From NCBI GenBank assembly GCA_947176235.1, contig CAMWPM010000007.1:1-64000 (forward strand): a stretch of DNA of 64,000 bases, given 5' to 3'. Source of the stretch: an uncultured Bacteroidales bacterium (GTDB lineage Bacteria > Bacteroidota > Bacteroidia > Bacteroidales > Muribaculaceae). This document shows, piece after piece, positions 28,642 through 38,682 of this stretch (position 1 is its first letter; every line of letters starts with the position of its first letter). The notes under the pieces are model-generated. The model did no database searches and was not told where the DNA came from. It saw only the letters and a program-made list of their open reading frames with translations. A program made the position numbers and the translations under genes.

Positions 28642-31602
28642 GTGAATTACTTTTTTAAACGCATCGCTCTCCTCTCCGTCGCAGCGTTTCTTTTTGTAGC
28701 TCAGGCTGTTGCCGGCGAGTTGGAGGACCGTCTTTCCGATGCCCTCCGCGAATTTGTCCCTGCCAATGTCCGCGTGGGTGATGTCGCTGTCAAGAAAGTC
28801 GCTATCAATAAGAAGAAAAAGACTGTCACCGTCACTTGCAACGTGGCTACGTCATATCTTCCTTTCACTCCGGCTTCCGTTGCCGATCTCCAGAACCGTC
28901 TCGCCCAGGAACTTCCCTCCTATGCACGTTATTATAATGTAAAAATTGTAGCCGATGGTCATCCTCTTGAGGAACTTGCCTTGGGTGCGAATCGACGCAA
29001 CGTCGGGCCTAAGGAAAAGATCCCCTTTGTCACCCGTCATGCCATGCCGGAAATCACGGCAGGACTGCAGGATGCCAACATCGCCCTCTGGCAGAGCCAC
29101 GGTTGGTACTACGAGCGAAAGCTCAATCGCTGGGAGTGGCAGCGTGCCCGCATTTTCCAGACAGTCGAGGACCTCTACACCCAGAGCTACGTAATGCCGT
29201 ACCTCATGCCCATGCTTGAGAATGCCGGTGCCTACGTGATGAGTCCTCGCGAACGCGACATCAACACCTTTGAGCTGATTGTCGATCCCGACGGTGACTT
29301 CGCTTACTCCGAGGGTTATGCTGAGAAATCAGGTTCGAAGGAGTGGGCGGACGGAGGTGTAGGCTTCGGATACGTGCGTCGTCAGCTTCTTGACGGCGAC
29401 AATCCTTTCATGGATGGGCGTTTCCGCAAGGTCGCCACCGTAGAGAAGCCATCGGCGGCGTCTTCTGTCACGTGGAGTGCTGATATTCCGGAGCAGGGCG
29501 ACTATGCTGTCTACGTCAGCTACGCCACTCTGCCTTCGTCCACCGATGCCACCTACACAGTCCATTCTCTCCGTGGTGACGAGAAAGTCACCGTCAACCA
29601 GCGCATGGGAGGCGGCACATGGATCTATCTCGGTCACTTCCCCCTGCCCGCCGGTAAGTCCGACGTTGTCACGCTCGATAACGTAGCTTCCCGCTCGGGA
29701 GTCATCACCGCCGATGCCGTGAAGATCGGCGGTGGCATGGGCAACGTAGCGCGCCAGCCTAATGAGCCGCTCGACGACATTGACTACGAGCCTATCCTCA
29801 GCGGTTATCCTCGCTTCACCGAGGGCGCCCGTTACTGGCTCCAATGGGCTGGTATCCCGGAAGAAGTCTATTCTCCTCAGGAGCGCTCCAACGACTATAC
29901 CGACGATTATCAGTCACGAGGTATATGGGTCAACTATCTCGCCGGCGGATCTTCGATGGTTCCCGACGAGAAGGGTCTTGGCATCCCCGTTGATCTCTCC
30001 TTCGCATTCCATTCGGATGCCGGGACAACGCTCGGCGACACCATCATCGGCACTCTCGGCATCTACTGCACCGATGGCGGAAAGAAGACCGGCAACGGCT
30101 CCACCCGCCTTGCCTCGCGCGATCTCACGGATCTCGTGGTGACTCAGATCGTCAATGATGTGCGTTCCGGCTTCGAGCCTGAGTGGACCCGCCGCGGACT
30201 CTGGGACCGCAGCTATGCCGAGGCGCGCATCCCGCAGATTCCCGCCATGCTTCTCGAGCTCCTGTCTCACCAGAATTTTGCCGACATGAAGTACGGTCTG
30301 GATCCTACATTCCGTTTCACCGTCAGCCGTGCCATCTACAAGGCGATGCTCCGCTTCCTTGCCGACCGCGACGGTCGTCCCTACGTGGTCCAGCCTCTCC
30401 CGGTCCGCTCATTTGCCATTTCGCGCCACGGTCTCGGTGGATTCGAACTTACGTGGAAGGAGACCGTCGACACTCTTGAATCGACAGCAACCCCGACCTA
30501 CTATATCGTGGAGCAGCGCATCAATTCAGGTGCTTTCCGTCCGGTGGCTCGCGTGGAGTCTCCCTCTTATCGTGTCACCGACGTCATGAACGATTCGATC
30601 TACTCCTACCGCATCATAGCCGGCAACGACGGCGGTCTGAGCTTCCCCTCCGAAGTCCTCGCTTGTGCCGAAGTGCCCGGCGACCTCACGGACGTAATGG
30701 TGGTCAATGGCTTCACCCGTGTGTCGGCTCCCGATTGGTTTGACAGCGGGGATATTGCCGGATTCTACGATTCCCGCGATCACGGTATGCCCTATGTGAA
30801 GGATATTTCCTACATCGGTCCGCAGACGGAGTTCCGTCGCGAAATCCCCTGGATGGACGACGATGCCTCCGGGTTCGGTGATTCACGCGGCAACTATGAG
30901 ACTACGGTGATCGCCGGCAATACATTCGACTTCGTCTACGTTCATGGTCAGGCTATCGCTGCCGCCGGTCACTCCTTCATATCATCATCGGCAGAGGCAT
31001 ACGCCTGTTCCGACGTGGCGTCCGATCCGATGATTCTCGATCTCATTCTCGGCAAGCAGAAAGAGACGATGGTGGGTCGTGGAGCGGTGCCTTCCCGCTA
31101 TAAGGCGTTCACCCCGGCTCTTCAGTCCAAGATTCGTGCTCATGTGGAGCGCGGTGGCGATGTGTTCGTCTCAGGCTCCTATGTAGCAACTGACATCTGG
31201 GATAATCCGCTTAACCTCGGAGCTCAGCGTGAGGCTGACATTAATTTCGCTCAGAACGTACTCGGATATACCTGGCGTACGGGTCAGGCTTCCATTACGG
31301 GCGAGGCTATCGAGGTCAACAGCCGTTTCCGCCAGTTCAAGGGTGGTGTCTTCCCCTTCAACACCACTCTCGGTCCCGACTGCTACGCTGTGGAATCGCC
31401 CGACTCATTCTACGCCACCGACTCCTCTCAGGGTGCAACAATCATGCGCTACTCCGAGAATAATCTTGTGGCTGGTGTAGCTGTCGACAAGACATCCTAT
31501 CGCACGGTCATCATCGGATTCCCGTTCGAGACCATCAAGGCTGACTCCCGTCGTGACCTGCTTATGCGTCAGGTTCTCGACTTCTTCACGCCCCGCGACT
31601 GA
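28642..31602 (+). CDS. Secreted amidase_3-like/golvesin-C-like protein (often annotated xanthan lyase or FnIII protein)
   Basis: [22 protein letters not shown]-terminus; amidase_3-like elements ([65 protein letters not shown]); golvesin-like region ([36 protein letters not shown]). Start moved to GTG 28642 because TTG 28603 lies inside the -7 element. Confidence 0.65.
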   Translation: MNYFFKRIALLSVAAFLFVAQAVAGELEDRLSDALREFVPANVRVGDVAVKKVAINKKKKTVTVTCNVATSYLPFTPASVADLQNRLAQELPSYARYYNVKIVADGHPLEELALGANRRNVGPKEKIPFVTRHAMPEITAGLQDANIALWQSHGWYYERKLNRWEWQRARIFQTVEDLYTQSYVMPYLMPMLENAGAYVMSPRERDINTFELIVDPDGDFAYSEGYAEKSGSKEWADGGVGFGYVRRQLLDGDNPFMDGRFRKVATVEKPSAASSVTWSADIPEQGDYAVYVSYATLPSSTDATYTVHSLRGDEKVTVNQRMGGGTWIYLGHFPLPAGKSDVVTLDNVASRSGVITADAVKIGGGMGNVARQPNEPLDDIDYEPILSGYPRFTEGARYWLQWAGIPEEVYSPQERSNDYTDDYQSRGIWVNYLAGGSSMVPDEKGLGIPVDLSFAFHSDAGTTLGDTIIGTLGIYCTDGGKKTGNGSTRLASRDLTDLVVTQIVNDVRSGFEPEWTRRGLWDRSYAEARIPQIPAMLLELLSHQNFADMKYGLDPTFRFTVSRAIYKAMLRFLADRDGRPYVVQPLPVRSFAISRHGLGGFELTWKETVDTLESTATPTYYIVEQRINSGAFRPVARVESPSYRVTDVMNDSIYSYRIIAGNDGGLSFPSEVLACAEVPGDLTDVMVVNGFTRVSAPDWFDSGDIAGFYDSRDHGMPYVKDISYIGPQTEFRREIPWMDDDASGFGDSRGNYETTVIAGNTFDFVYVHGQAIAAAGHSFISSSAEAYACSDVASDPMILDLILGKQKETMVGRGAVPSRYKAFTPALQSKIRAHVERGGDVFVSGSYVATDIWDNPLNLGAQREADINFAQNVLGYTWRTGQASITGEAIEVNSRFRQFKGGVFPFNTTLGPDCYAVESPDSFYATDSSQGATIMRYSENNLVAGVAVDKTSYRTVIIGFPFETIKADSRRDLLMRQVLDFFTPRD

Positions 31603-31715
31603 TTGTTCCTGTACGTGATTATTTAAAAATTTCAATTTTCTCTTTCCGCCGGCAAAGTTACTGCCGCAAAAAGTCTTACCACCTGTCAAAAAAGCATAAA
31701 ATTAAAATTCAGAAT

Positions 31716-33188
31716 ATGAAGATTGCATGTTTTCTCCCGTTTGTCGACGCCGCACAGGTTGCTGCCTCCGTCGCCCAGCTCCGCGCTGACTCTCTTGTGA
31801 GCGTGATTTACCTCCTCGCCGGTCCCGACGCCTCCCGCGCCGAAATCCCGGAGGGATGCTCCATGATCGACATCGACACCCTAACGTCCTCCGCCACCGT
31901 ACGCAAGATTGCCGATGCTGCGAAAGGTAGTGATTACACGCTCCTCTACACGAAGCAGAATTCCCTTCAGCTCGGCTACATGGCTCTCCGCCGCATGGTG
32001 CGCGTTGCCGAGGACTCCAGTGCCGGCATGGTCTATGCCGATTACTATGCCGTGGTCAATGGCGAGACTACCCGCAATCCTGTCATCGACTATCAGCTCG
32101 GTTCGTTGCGCGATGATTTCAATTTCGGTTCAGTACTTTTCTTTGCCACTTCAAGTCTTGAACTGGCGGCTGCCGGAATCGATGCCGACTATAAGGCTGC
32201 CGGTCTCTACGACCTCCGCCTCCGTCTCTCCCGCATCGCACCCATCGTCCATATCAACGAGTACCTCTATAGCGATGTCGAACTCTACACCCGCCGAAGC
32301 GGCGAGAAGATGTTCGATTACGTCGATCCCCGCAACCGTGCTTCCCAGATCGAGATGGAGCAGGCTGTCACCGCCCATCTCAAGGCAATCGGAGGCTATC
32401 TTGAGCCGGAGTTTACGGATGTCGACCTCACGGCAGGATCATTTCCCGTCGAGGTTTCAGTCATCATCCCTGTCCGCAATCGCGTCCGCACCATCTCCGA
32501 CGCTATCAACAGCGCTCTATCGCAGGTAACTGACTTCCCCTTCAACGTCATCGTCATTGACAATCATTCCACCGACGGCACCACTGAGGCTATCGACGCC
32601 ATCGCGGCTAAGGATCCCCGCGTGATTCACCTCCGCCCTGAGCGCACCGACCTCGGAATCGGCGGTTGCTGGAATCTCGGCATCAATGATCCACGTTGCG
32701 GTCGCTACGCCGTTCAGCTTGACTCCGACGACGTCTACGCCAACACCGACGTCCTCGCTTCCGTAGTCCGCGCCTTCAATGAGCAGAATTGCGCCATGGT
32801 TGTCGGCACCTACATGCTCACCGACTTCAACTGCAATCCCATCCCCCCCGGCGTCATCGATCATCGCGAGTGGACCCCCGACAATGGCAGAAACAATGCT
32901 CTCCGCATCAACGGTCTCGGCGCACCACGCTGCTTCTACACCCCCGTCCTCCGCGAACTTCTGCTCCCCAACACCAGCTACGGCGAGGATTACGCACTCG
33001 GACTTGCCGTGTCGCGCAACTATCGCATCGGACGCATCTACGACGTCCTCTACAACTGCCGCCGCTGGGAGGATAACTCCGACGCTGCCCTCAGCGTGGA
33101 GCGCGTGAACGCCAATAATCTTTACAAGGACCGCATCCGCACCTGGGAACTTCAGGCACGTATCGCCCAAAACGCCCGCAAACAATGA
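31716..33188 (+). CDS. Family 2 glycosyltransferase with extended N-terminal region
   Basis: [25 protein letters not shown]...[18 protein letters not shown]...QLDSDD GT-A motifs in the C-terminal half. Confidence 0.85.
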   Translation: MKIACFLPFVDAAQVAASVAQLRADSLVSVIYLLAGPDASRAEIPEGCSMIDIDTLTSSATVRKIADAAKGSDYTLLYTKQNSLQLGYMALRRMVRVAEDSSAGMVYADYYAVVNGETTRNPVIDYQLGSLRDDFNFGSVLFFATSSLELAAAGIDADYKAAGLYDLRLRLSRIAPIVHINEYLYSDVELYTRRSGEKMFDYVDPRNRASQIEMEQAVTAHLKAIGGYLEPEFTDVDLTAGSFPVEVSVIIPVRNRVRTISDAINSALSQVTDFPFNVIVIDNHSTDGTTEAIDAIAAKDPRVIHLRPERTDLGIGGCWNLGINDPRCGRYAVQLDSDDVYANTDVLASVVRAFNEQNCAMVVGTYMLTDFNCNPIPPGVIDHREWTPDNGRNNALRINGLGAPRCFYTPVLRELLLPNTSYGEDYALGLAVSRNYRIGRIYDVLYNCRRWEDNSDAALSVERVNANNLYKDRIRTWELQARIAQNARKQ

Positions 33189-34135
33189 ATGCCGGAACCG
33201 TAACGCCCGGAGCTGTCAGTAAATTCGTCAGATGGCAGCTCGACAATTGGCAGATGGCTGCCGCCAATTTCCGAGCCCTCGACGATGTGGAGGTCAAGGA
33301 AATTGACGTCGACGGGCTCACGTTCAAGGCTCAGTTCAATCCCGCACGCGCCGTATCCTCCGGTGCGAAAGTCGACGCTGCTTCAATCAAGGCGCGTCCA
33401 TGCTTCCTGTGCGAGAAAAATCGTCCCGCCGAGCAAGGTGGAATCGCTCTGGGGCATTACACGCTCCTCATCAATCCATTCCCCCTCGCACCCCGTCACC
33501 TCGTCATAGCCGACAACTCCCATGTCCGTCAGGAGATTGACGGTCGTGTGGCTGACATGGTCGGACTTGCCAACAGTCTTGAAGGATTCACGGTGTTCTA
33601 CAACGGTCCCCACTGTGGCGCATCTGCTCCCGATCACATGCACTTTCAGGCTCTCCCTTCGGAGGTCATGCCCCTCAACTCCATGATCACACCTGAGCGT
33701 CTCGAGGAACTAAGCACCCGCCATGGTGCCCGCATCCTTGCGTCGAAGGATATGCCCTTCAACTTCTTCGTCATCGAGGGCGCATTTCCCCCCGCCTTCG
33801 TCACCGCCTTCCGTGCTCTCTTGGAGCAGTTTGGGGCGTTACCCGAGGATCAGTGGGAGACTCCTGTCAATATTCTGGTCACAAAGGTTGCTCCGGGACT
33901 TACCCGCATGGTTGTCATCCCGCGTGGTGCCCACCGTCCGTCGTTCTATGGGACAGAGGGAGAGGAGTGCATGATGCTCTCACCCGCGTCAGTCGATATG
34001 GGAGGTTTGTTCATTCTCCCGCGGCGTGTCGATTTCGATCGTATTGATGAAAAAATTATTCGTCAGACCTTCAAGGAAGTAGGTCTCAGCGACGAAAAAT
34101 TCTCTGAAATATGCAGAAGGATCAGCGACAGATAA
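33185..34135 (+). CDS. DUF4922 protein (HIT/GDP-galactose-phosphorylase-like)
   Basis: [38 protein letters not shown] and [16 protein letters not shown] (H-x-H-x-Q HIT-like motif); ATGA overlap with GT2. Confidence 0.75.
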   Translation: MNAGTVTPGAVSKFVRWQLDNWQMAAANFRALDDVEVKEIDVDGLTFKAQFNPARAVSSGAKVDAASIKARPCFLCEKNRPAEQGGIALGHYTLLINPFPLAPRHLVIADNSHVRQEIDGRVADMVGLANSLEGFTVFYNGPHCGASAPDHMHFQALPSEVMPLNSMITPERLEELSTRHGARILASKDMPFNFFVIEGAFPPAFVTAFRALLEQFGALPEDQWETPVNILVTKVAPGLTRMVVIPRGAHRPSFYGTEGEECMMLSPASVDMGGLFILPRRVDFDRIDEKIIRQTFKEVGLSDEKFSEICRRISDR

Positions 34136-35454
34136 ATCCCGTTGTGCGTGTCGGAATAATGACCGTTCCTTCGGTCCGCCTAAATCTCAACGGATTGTAT
34201 GAGGTAGGGGAGAACTGCGTTCGCGTCACCGGACCGCTTGAAGCCTACAGCGCCGACGGATGTGTGGTCGCGGGCGATCTGTCTGCGACGAGTCTCTCAT
34301 TCCGCCCCCTTGATTCGTCATGTACTGCTGATGTGGAAGACGTGACGATCGGTGTCAACTTCCACTGGGAGCGCAAGGAACGTCAGACTTTTGCCGGCAC
34401 AATAACGCTTAAGGCTGTCGACGGAATGGTGTTGCTGATCAATGAGATTGATGTCGAGGAGTATCTGCGTAGCGTCATCTCCTCTGAGATGTCAGCCACC
34501 TCATCGGCTCCTCTTCTGCGGGCCCACGCAGTCATCTCCCGCAGCTGGTTGCTCGCTCAGATCTATCGTGACCTGCGCCATGACGGTGTCGCCGATTCTG
34601 ACGCTGATTCTGCTGTCGATTCTCCTGACTGCCTCATAAAGTGGTACGATCATGACGATCACACTCTCTTTGATGTATGCGCTGACGATCATTGCCAGCG
34701 CTACCAGGGAGTAAGCCGCATCACATCTTCAGAGGTCGATGCAGCAATTGCCGAGACGCGTGGTCTTGTGCTCATGGAGAATGACCGAATTTGCGATGCT
34801 CGTTTTTCCAAATGTTGCGGTGGCGTGATGGAGGAATTCCAGAATTGCTGGGAGCCCCGCCGTCATTCCTACCTTGTGGCACGACGTGACGTTGCCGTGG
34901 ATCCCTCATGCGTCCCCGACCTCCGTGTGGAGCGCAATGCTGTGGAGTGGATCACTTCACGTCCCGATGCGTTCTGCGACACTACTGACCCTGCTGTCCT
35001 CTCGCAGGTTCTCAACAATTACGACCAGGAGACCACCGATTTTTATCGTTGGACTGTCAGTTACCGTGCCGACGAGCTTGGTCGTCTCATAGCTTCCCGC
35101 TCAGGCATTGACTTCGGCGATATTCTTGATCTCACGCCCCTCTCCCGCGGCACTTCCGGACGTATCACCCGCCTCCGCATCACCGGCACTCTTAAGTCGA
35201 TGATTGTCGGCAAGGAACTTGAAATACGCCGCTGGCTATCCGCAACCCACCTCTACAGCTCAGCCTTTGTGGTTGAAAAAGAGGAGGGGGATTCTGTGGA
35301 ATCCGCACGCTTTATTCTCCGAGGTGCCGGATGGGGACACGGTGTCGGTCTCTGTCAGATCGGAGCGGCAGTGATGGGTGCGCAGGGATATGGCTACGCC
35401 GAGATCCTCGCCCACTATTTCCCCGCTTCAAATCTTCAGAAATTATATCATTGA
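34111..35454 (+). CDS. SpoIID/LytB-domain protein
   Basis: INEIDVEEYLRSVISSEMSATSSAPLLRAHAVISRSWLLAQ and GAGWGHGVGLCQIGAAVMGAQGYGYAEILAHYFPAS. Confidence 0.88.
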   Translation: MQKDQRQINPVVRVGIMTVPSVRLNLNGLYEVGENCVRVTGPLEAYSADGCVVAGDLSATSLSFRPLDSSCTADVEDVTIGVNFHWERKERQTFAGTITLKAVDGMVLLINEIDVEEYLRSVISSEMSATSSAPLLRAHAVISRSWLLAQIYRDLRHDGVADSDADSAVDSPDCLIKWYDHDDHTLFDVCADDHCQRYQGVSRITSSEVDAAIAETRGLVLMENDRICDARFSKCCGGVMEEFQNCWEPRRHSYLVARRDVAVDPSCVPDLRVERNAVEWITSRPDAFCDTTDPAVLSQVLNNYDQETTDFYRWTVSYRADELGRLIASRSGIDFGDILDLTPLSRGTSGRITRLRITGTLKSMIVGKELEIRRWLSATHLYSSAFVVEKEEGDSVESARFILRGAGWGHGVGLCQIGAAVMGAQGYGYAEILAHYFPASNLQKLYH

Positions 35455-35471
35455 AAAACTAATATTTACCT

Positions 35472-37385
35472 ATGAACAACAAGACGACACGCCGTAACCC
35501 CTGGGCTTGGATCCCTACGCTCTACTTCGCGCAGGGACTTCCCTATGTCGCAGTCATGACCATTTCGGTCATCATGTATAAGCGACTCGGCATCTCCAAC
35601 ACTGATATTGCCCTTTACACCGGTTGGCTTTATCTGCCCTGGGTCATAAAACCCTTCTGGAGCCCGTTTGTCGACATCGTGCGCACAAAGCGCTGGTGGA
35701 CTCTCGCCATGCAGTGGATCATCGCGGCGTGTATGGCTGGAATTGCTTTTTCCATCCCCGCTCCCTTCTTCTTCCAGCTCACTCTCGCCGTCTTTTGGCT
35801 CATGGGGTTCACATCCGCTACCCACGACATCGCTGCCGACGGTTTCTACATGCTTGCTCTCACCGAGCATGAGCAGTCGCTCTATGTAGGAATTCGAAGC
35901 ACCTTCTATCGTATTGCCACCGTTGCCGGACAGGGACTTCTGGTCATCATTGCCGGGCTTATCGAACTCAACACCGGTCTTCCACCCGTCTCCGTCCACA
36001 TCAATGCCGATCCGTCGGCTGAATATTCCCTTGTCGACATGGAAGCGATTTCCTCTCTCCCCGCCGACCTCGACGGTGAGATGCAGTTTGTCTCTATGGT
36101 TCCTGACGTTGTGGCTACTGTCGTACCCGATGAGGTTGAAGTTTCCGCCCCCGACGGCACCATTCGTTGCATCCCCTTCACGCAGTACGCTACTGAGATG
36201 CGTGACTCAGTAAAGCATCTCAACGAACGTAATGGGTTCGTTCCGGTTGATGTTCCGGTGGCGGTCGCTGCATCCGACAACGCTCCCGCGCCAGCACCCT
36301 CCGAATCTTCCTTTACTCGTTGGGTGCGTGAACACTTCGGCGAGAAGCCACGTGAGGTCTCAGGTAACAAGGCAAATAATATTGCAGTCGCTGCCATCCG
36401 TCTCAACCGCGCTCCGGCTCCCGGTGAGCAGGTCGTGGTCAACGTGACCCACAAGGATGGCGACAAGAGTCTGCACCTTGAGCAGAATGCCATGCCCACC
36501 CGCTTCACATTTACAGATCAGAACTGGAATCGTCCTGCCTATCTCTATTTTGAGGTCGACAATAAGATAAAGAGTCAGGTTTCTGCCTCCTTCGAAGGCG
36601 CATCGGGTAATATTCCGTTCGCGTGGATGGTTGTGTTTGGCGTTCTCTCTGCATTCTTCTTCGCCGTGGCAGGGTATCACAGCTGGGCACTCCCGCGTCC
36701 TGCAAGTGACGGCGACCGCTCCGCCAACGCCACAGCCTCCACCATTCTCCATGAATTCTTTGCCACGTTCAAGGCTTTCTTTGAGAAGAAGCAGGTATTG
36801 GTGGCAATCGCGTTTATGCTTCTGTATCGTCTTCCCGAAGCCCAGCTTGTTAAGCTTATCAATCCCTTCCTTCTCGATCCTATCGATAAAGGCGGACTTG
36901 GACTGACCACGCAGGAAGTTGGTTTTGTCTACGGGACTGTCGGTATTATCGGTCTGACGGTCGGTGGCATCATCGGAGGTATCGTTGCGGCGCGCGGCGG
37001 TCTGAAGAAGTGGCTCTGGCCTATGGCATGGAGCATGTCACTCACCTGTCTGACGTTTGTCTACCTCAGCTATTTCCCCACTCAGTCGCTCACCACCGTC
37101 AACATTTGTGTGTTCATCGAGCAGTTTGGCTACGGCTTTGGCTTCACCGCCTATATGCTTTATCTCATTTACTTCTCCGAAGGTCGTCACAAGACTGCAC
37201 ACTACGCCATCTGCACCGGTTTCATGGCTCTCGGCATGATGATTCCCGGCATGGCTGCCGGGTGGCTTCAGGAGACTATCGGTTATCAGCATTTCTTCAT
37301 CTGGACAATGATCTGCTGTATCGCCACTGTCGGTGTCTGTGCCTTTATAAAGATTGATCCCAAATTCGGCAGAAAAGAATCCTAA
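35472..37385 (+). CDS. AmpG-like MFS transporter with large periplasmic insert
   Basis: WAWIPTLYFAQGLPYVAVMTISVIMYKRLGISNTDIALYTGWLYLPWVIKPFWSPFVD is typical of AmpG-like permeases; neighbourhood of peptidoglycan genes. Confidence 0.82.
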   Translation: MNNKTTRRNPWAWIPTLYFAQGLPYVAVMTISVIMYKRLGISNTDIALYTGWLYLPWVIKPFWSPFVDIVRTKRWWTLAMQWIIAACMAGIAFSIPAPFFFQLTLAVFWLMGFTSATHDIAADGFYMLALTEHEQSLYVGIRSTFYRIATVAGQGLLVIIAGLIELNTGLPPVSVHINADPSAEYSLVDMEAISSLPADLDGEMQFVSMVPDVVATVVPDEVEVSAPDGTIRCIPFTQYATEMRDSVKHLNERNGFVPVDVPVAVAASDNAPAPAPSESSFTRWVREHFGEKPREVSGNKANNIAVAAIRLNRAPAPGEQVVVNVTHKDGDKSLHLEQNAMPTRFTFTDQNWNRPAYLYFEVDNKIKSQVSASFEGASGNIPFAWMVVFGVLSAFFFAVAGYHSWALPRPASDGDRSANATASTILHEFFATFKAFFEKKQVLVAIAFMLLYRLPEAQLVKLINPFLLDPIDKGGLGLTTQEVGFVYGTVGIIGLTVGGIIGGIVAARGGLKKWLWPMAWSMSLTCLTFVYLSYFPTQSLTTVNICVFIEQFGYGFGFTAYMLYLIYFSEGRHKTAHYAICTGFMALGMMIPGMAAGWLQETIGYQHFFIWTMICCIATVGVCAFIKIDPKFGRKES

Positions 37386-37419
37386 ATTTTATCCCAAAGT
37401 GAATTAAACCAATCAAATT

Positions 37420-38652
37420 ATGATAAAGAAACTTTTATCCGCCGCTTTTGCCGCTTGTGTGGCTTTAGGCGTGTCGGCTCAGGTAAAACCGGGCATCGAG
37501 GTGCTCCGCGACAACAATTTCGCCCAGCTTCAGGGCAAACGTGTCGGTCTCATCACCAACCCCTCAGGCGTCGACAATAATCTCCGTTCGACCATCGACA
37601 TCCTCAACCAGGCTCCCGGTGTCACCCTCACCGCCCTCTACGGTCCGGAGCATGGCGTGCGTGGGGATGTTCATGCAGGCGACCATGTCAGCAACTCCGT
37701 CGATCCCAAAACCGGTGTACCGGTCTACTCCATTTACGGTTCCTCCCAGCGTCCTACAGCCGATATGCTCAAGGACGTCGACGTACTCGTCTACGACATT
37801 CAGGACAACGGCTGTCGATCGTTCACATTTATCTCCACTATGGGTCTTGCAATGGATGTCTGCGCCGAGCTCGGCAAGGAGTTCATGGTTCTCGACCGTC
37901 CCAACCCTGTGGGTGGCAACAAAGTGGAAGGCTGTATTACTGAGGATGACTGTTATTCCTTCGTGAGCCAGTTCCCGATTCCCTATCTCTATGGTCTCAC
38001 ACCCGGCGAACTCGCCAATTACCTCAATGAAGAGGGTCTTCTTCAATCCGGTAAGAAAGTTGACCTCACCGTCGTCCCGATGGATGGATACAAGCGTGAT
38101 ATGAGCTTTGCCGAGACTGGTATGCCCTGGGTGCTTCCCTCGCCTCACATCCCCACTCCCGAATCATCGCTCTACTATCCGGCGAGTGGTATTCTTGGTG
38201 AACTCGACTATATGTCGATCGGCGTTGGCTACACGCTCCCCTTCAAGCTATTCGCAGCATCTTGGGTTGATGCCGAGAAGCTTTCCGACCGTCTCAACGC
38301 TCTTGAAATTCCCGGCGTGGCTTTCCGTCCCATCCACATCAAGCCTTTCTATGCCTTTGCAAAGGGCGAGGACATCCAGGGTGTGGAGTATTACGTCACT
38401 GATCCGCAGATCGCACCCCTCACGCTCATCCAGTTCTACGTGATGCAGGAACTCGCTGAGCTCCATCCCGATCACAAGGCAATGGAGACAGGCAATCCTA
38501 AGCGCTTCAATATGCTTGATAAGGTGATGGGAAGCAAGAATCTCCGTCCTGCGTTCGCAAAGAATCACAAGGTTGCCGACATTATCGACTACTGGAACAA
38601 AGATGTCGAGCCGTTCAAGCAGGCAAAGGCAAAGTACCACCTCTACAACTAA
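37420..38652 (+). CDS. namZ: DUF1343 exo-beta-N-acetylmuramidase NamZ-like, secreted
   Basis: Signal peptide; GKRVGLITNPSGVDNNLRSTIDIL, TALYGPEHGVRGDVHAGDHV, DIQDNGCRSFTFISTM, LDRPNPVGG. Confidence 0.85.
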   Translation: MIKKLLSAAFAACVALGVSAQVKPGIEVLRDNNFAQLQGKRVGLITNPSGVDNNLRSTIDILNQAPGVTLTALYGPEHGVRGDVHAGDHVSNSVDPKTGVPVYSIYGSSQRPTADMLKDVDVLVYDIQDNGCRSFTFISTMGLAMDVCAELGKEFMVLDRPNPVGGNKVEGCITEDDCYSFVSQFPIPYLYGLTPGELANYLNEEGLLQSGKKVDLTVVPMDGYKRDMSFAETGMPWVLPSPHIPTPESSLYYPASGILGELDYMSIGVGYTLPFKLFAASWVDAEKLSDRLNALEIPGVAFRPIHIKPFYAFAKGEDIQGVEYYVTDPQIAPLTLIQFYVMQELAELHPDHKAMETGNPKRFNMLDKVMGSKNLRPAFAKNHKVADIIDYWNKDVEPFKQAKAKYHLYN

Positions 38653-38682
38653 TTCATCATTCCATCTCTCATCCGTCAGTCA

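Noticed and set aside
35906-36508. 200-aa - strand ORF opposite the AmpG insert
   Set aside because: Ser/Thr/Arg-rich mirror translation without start context or domain; the + strand reading is continuous with the permease.
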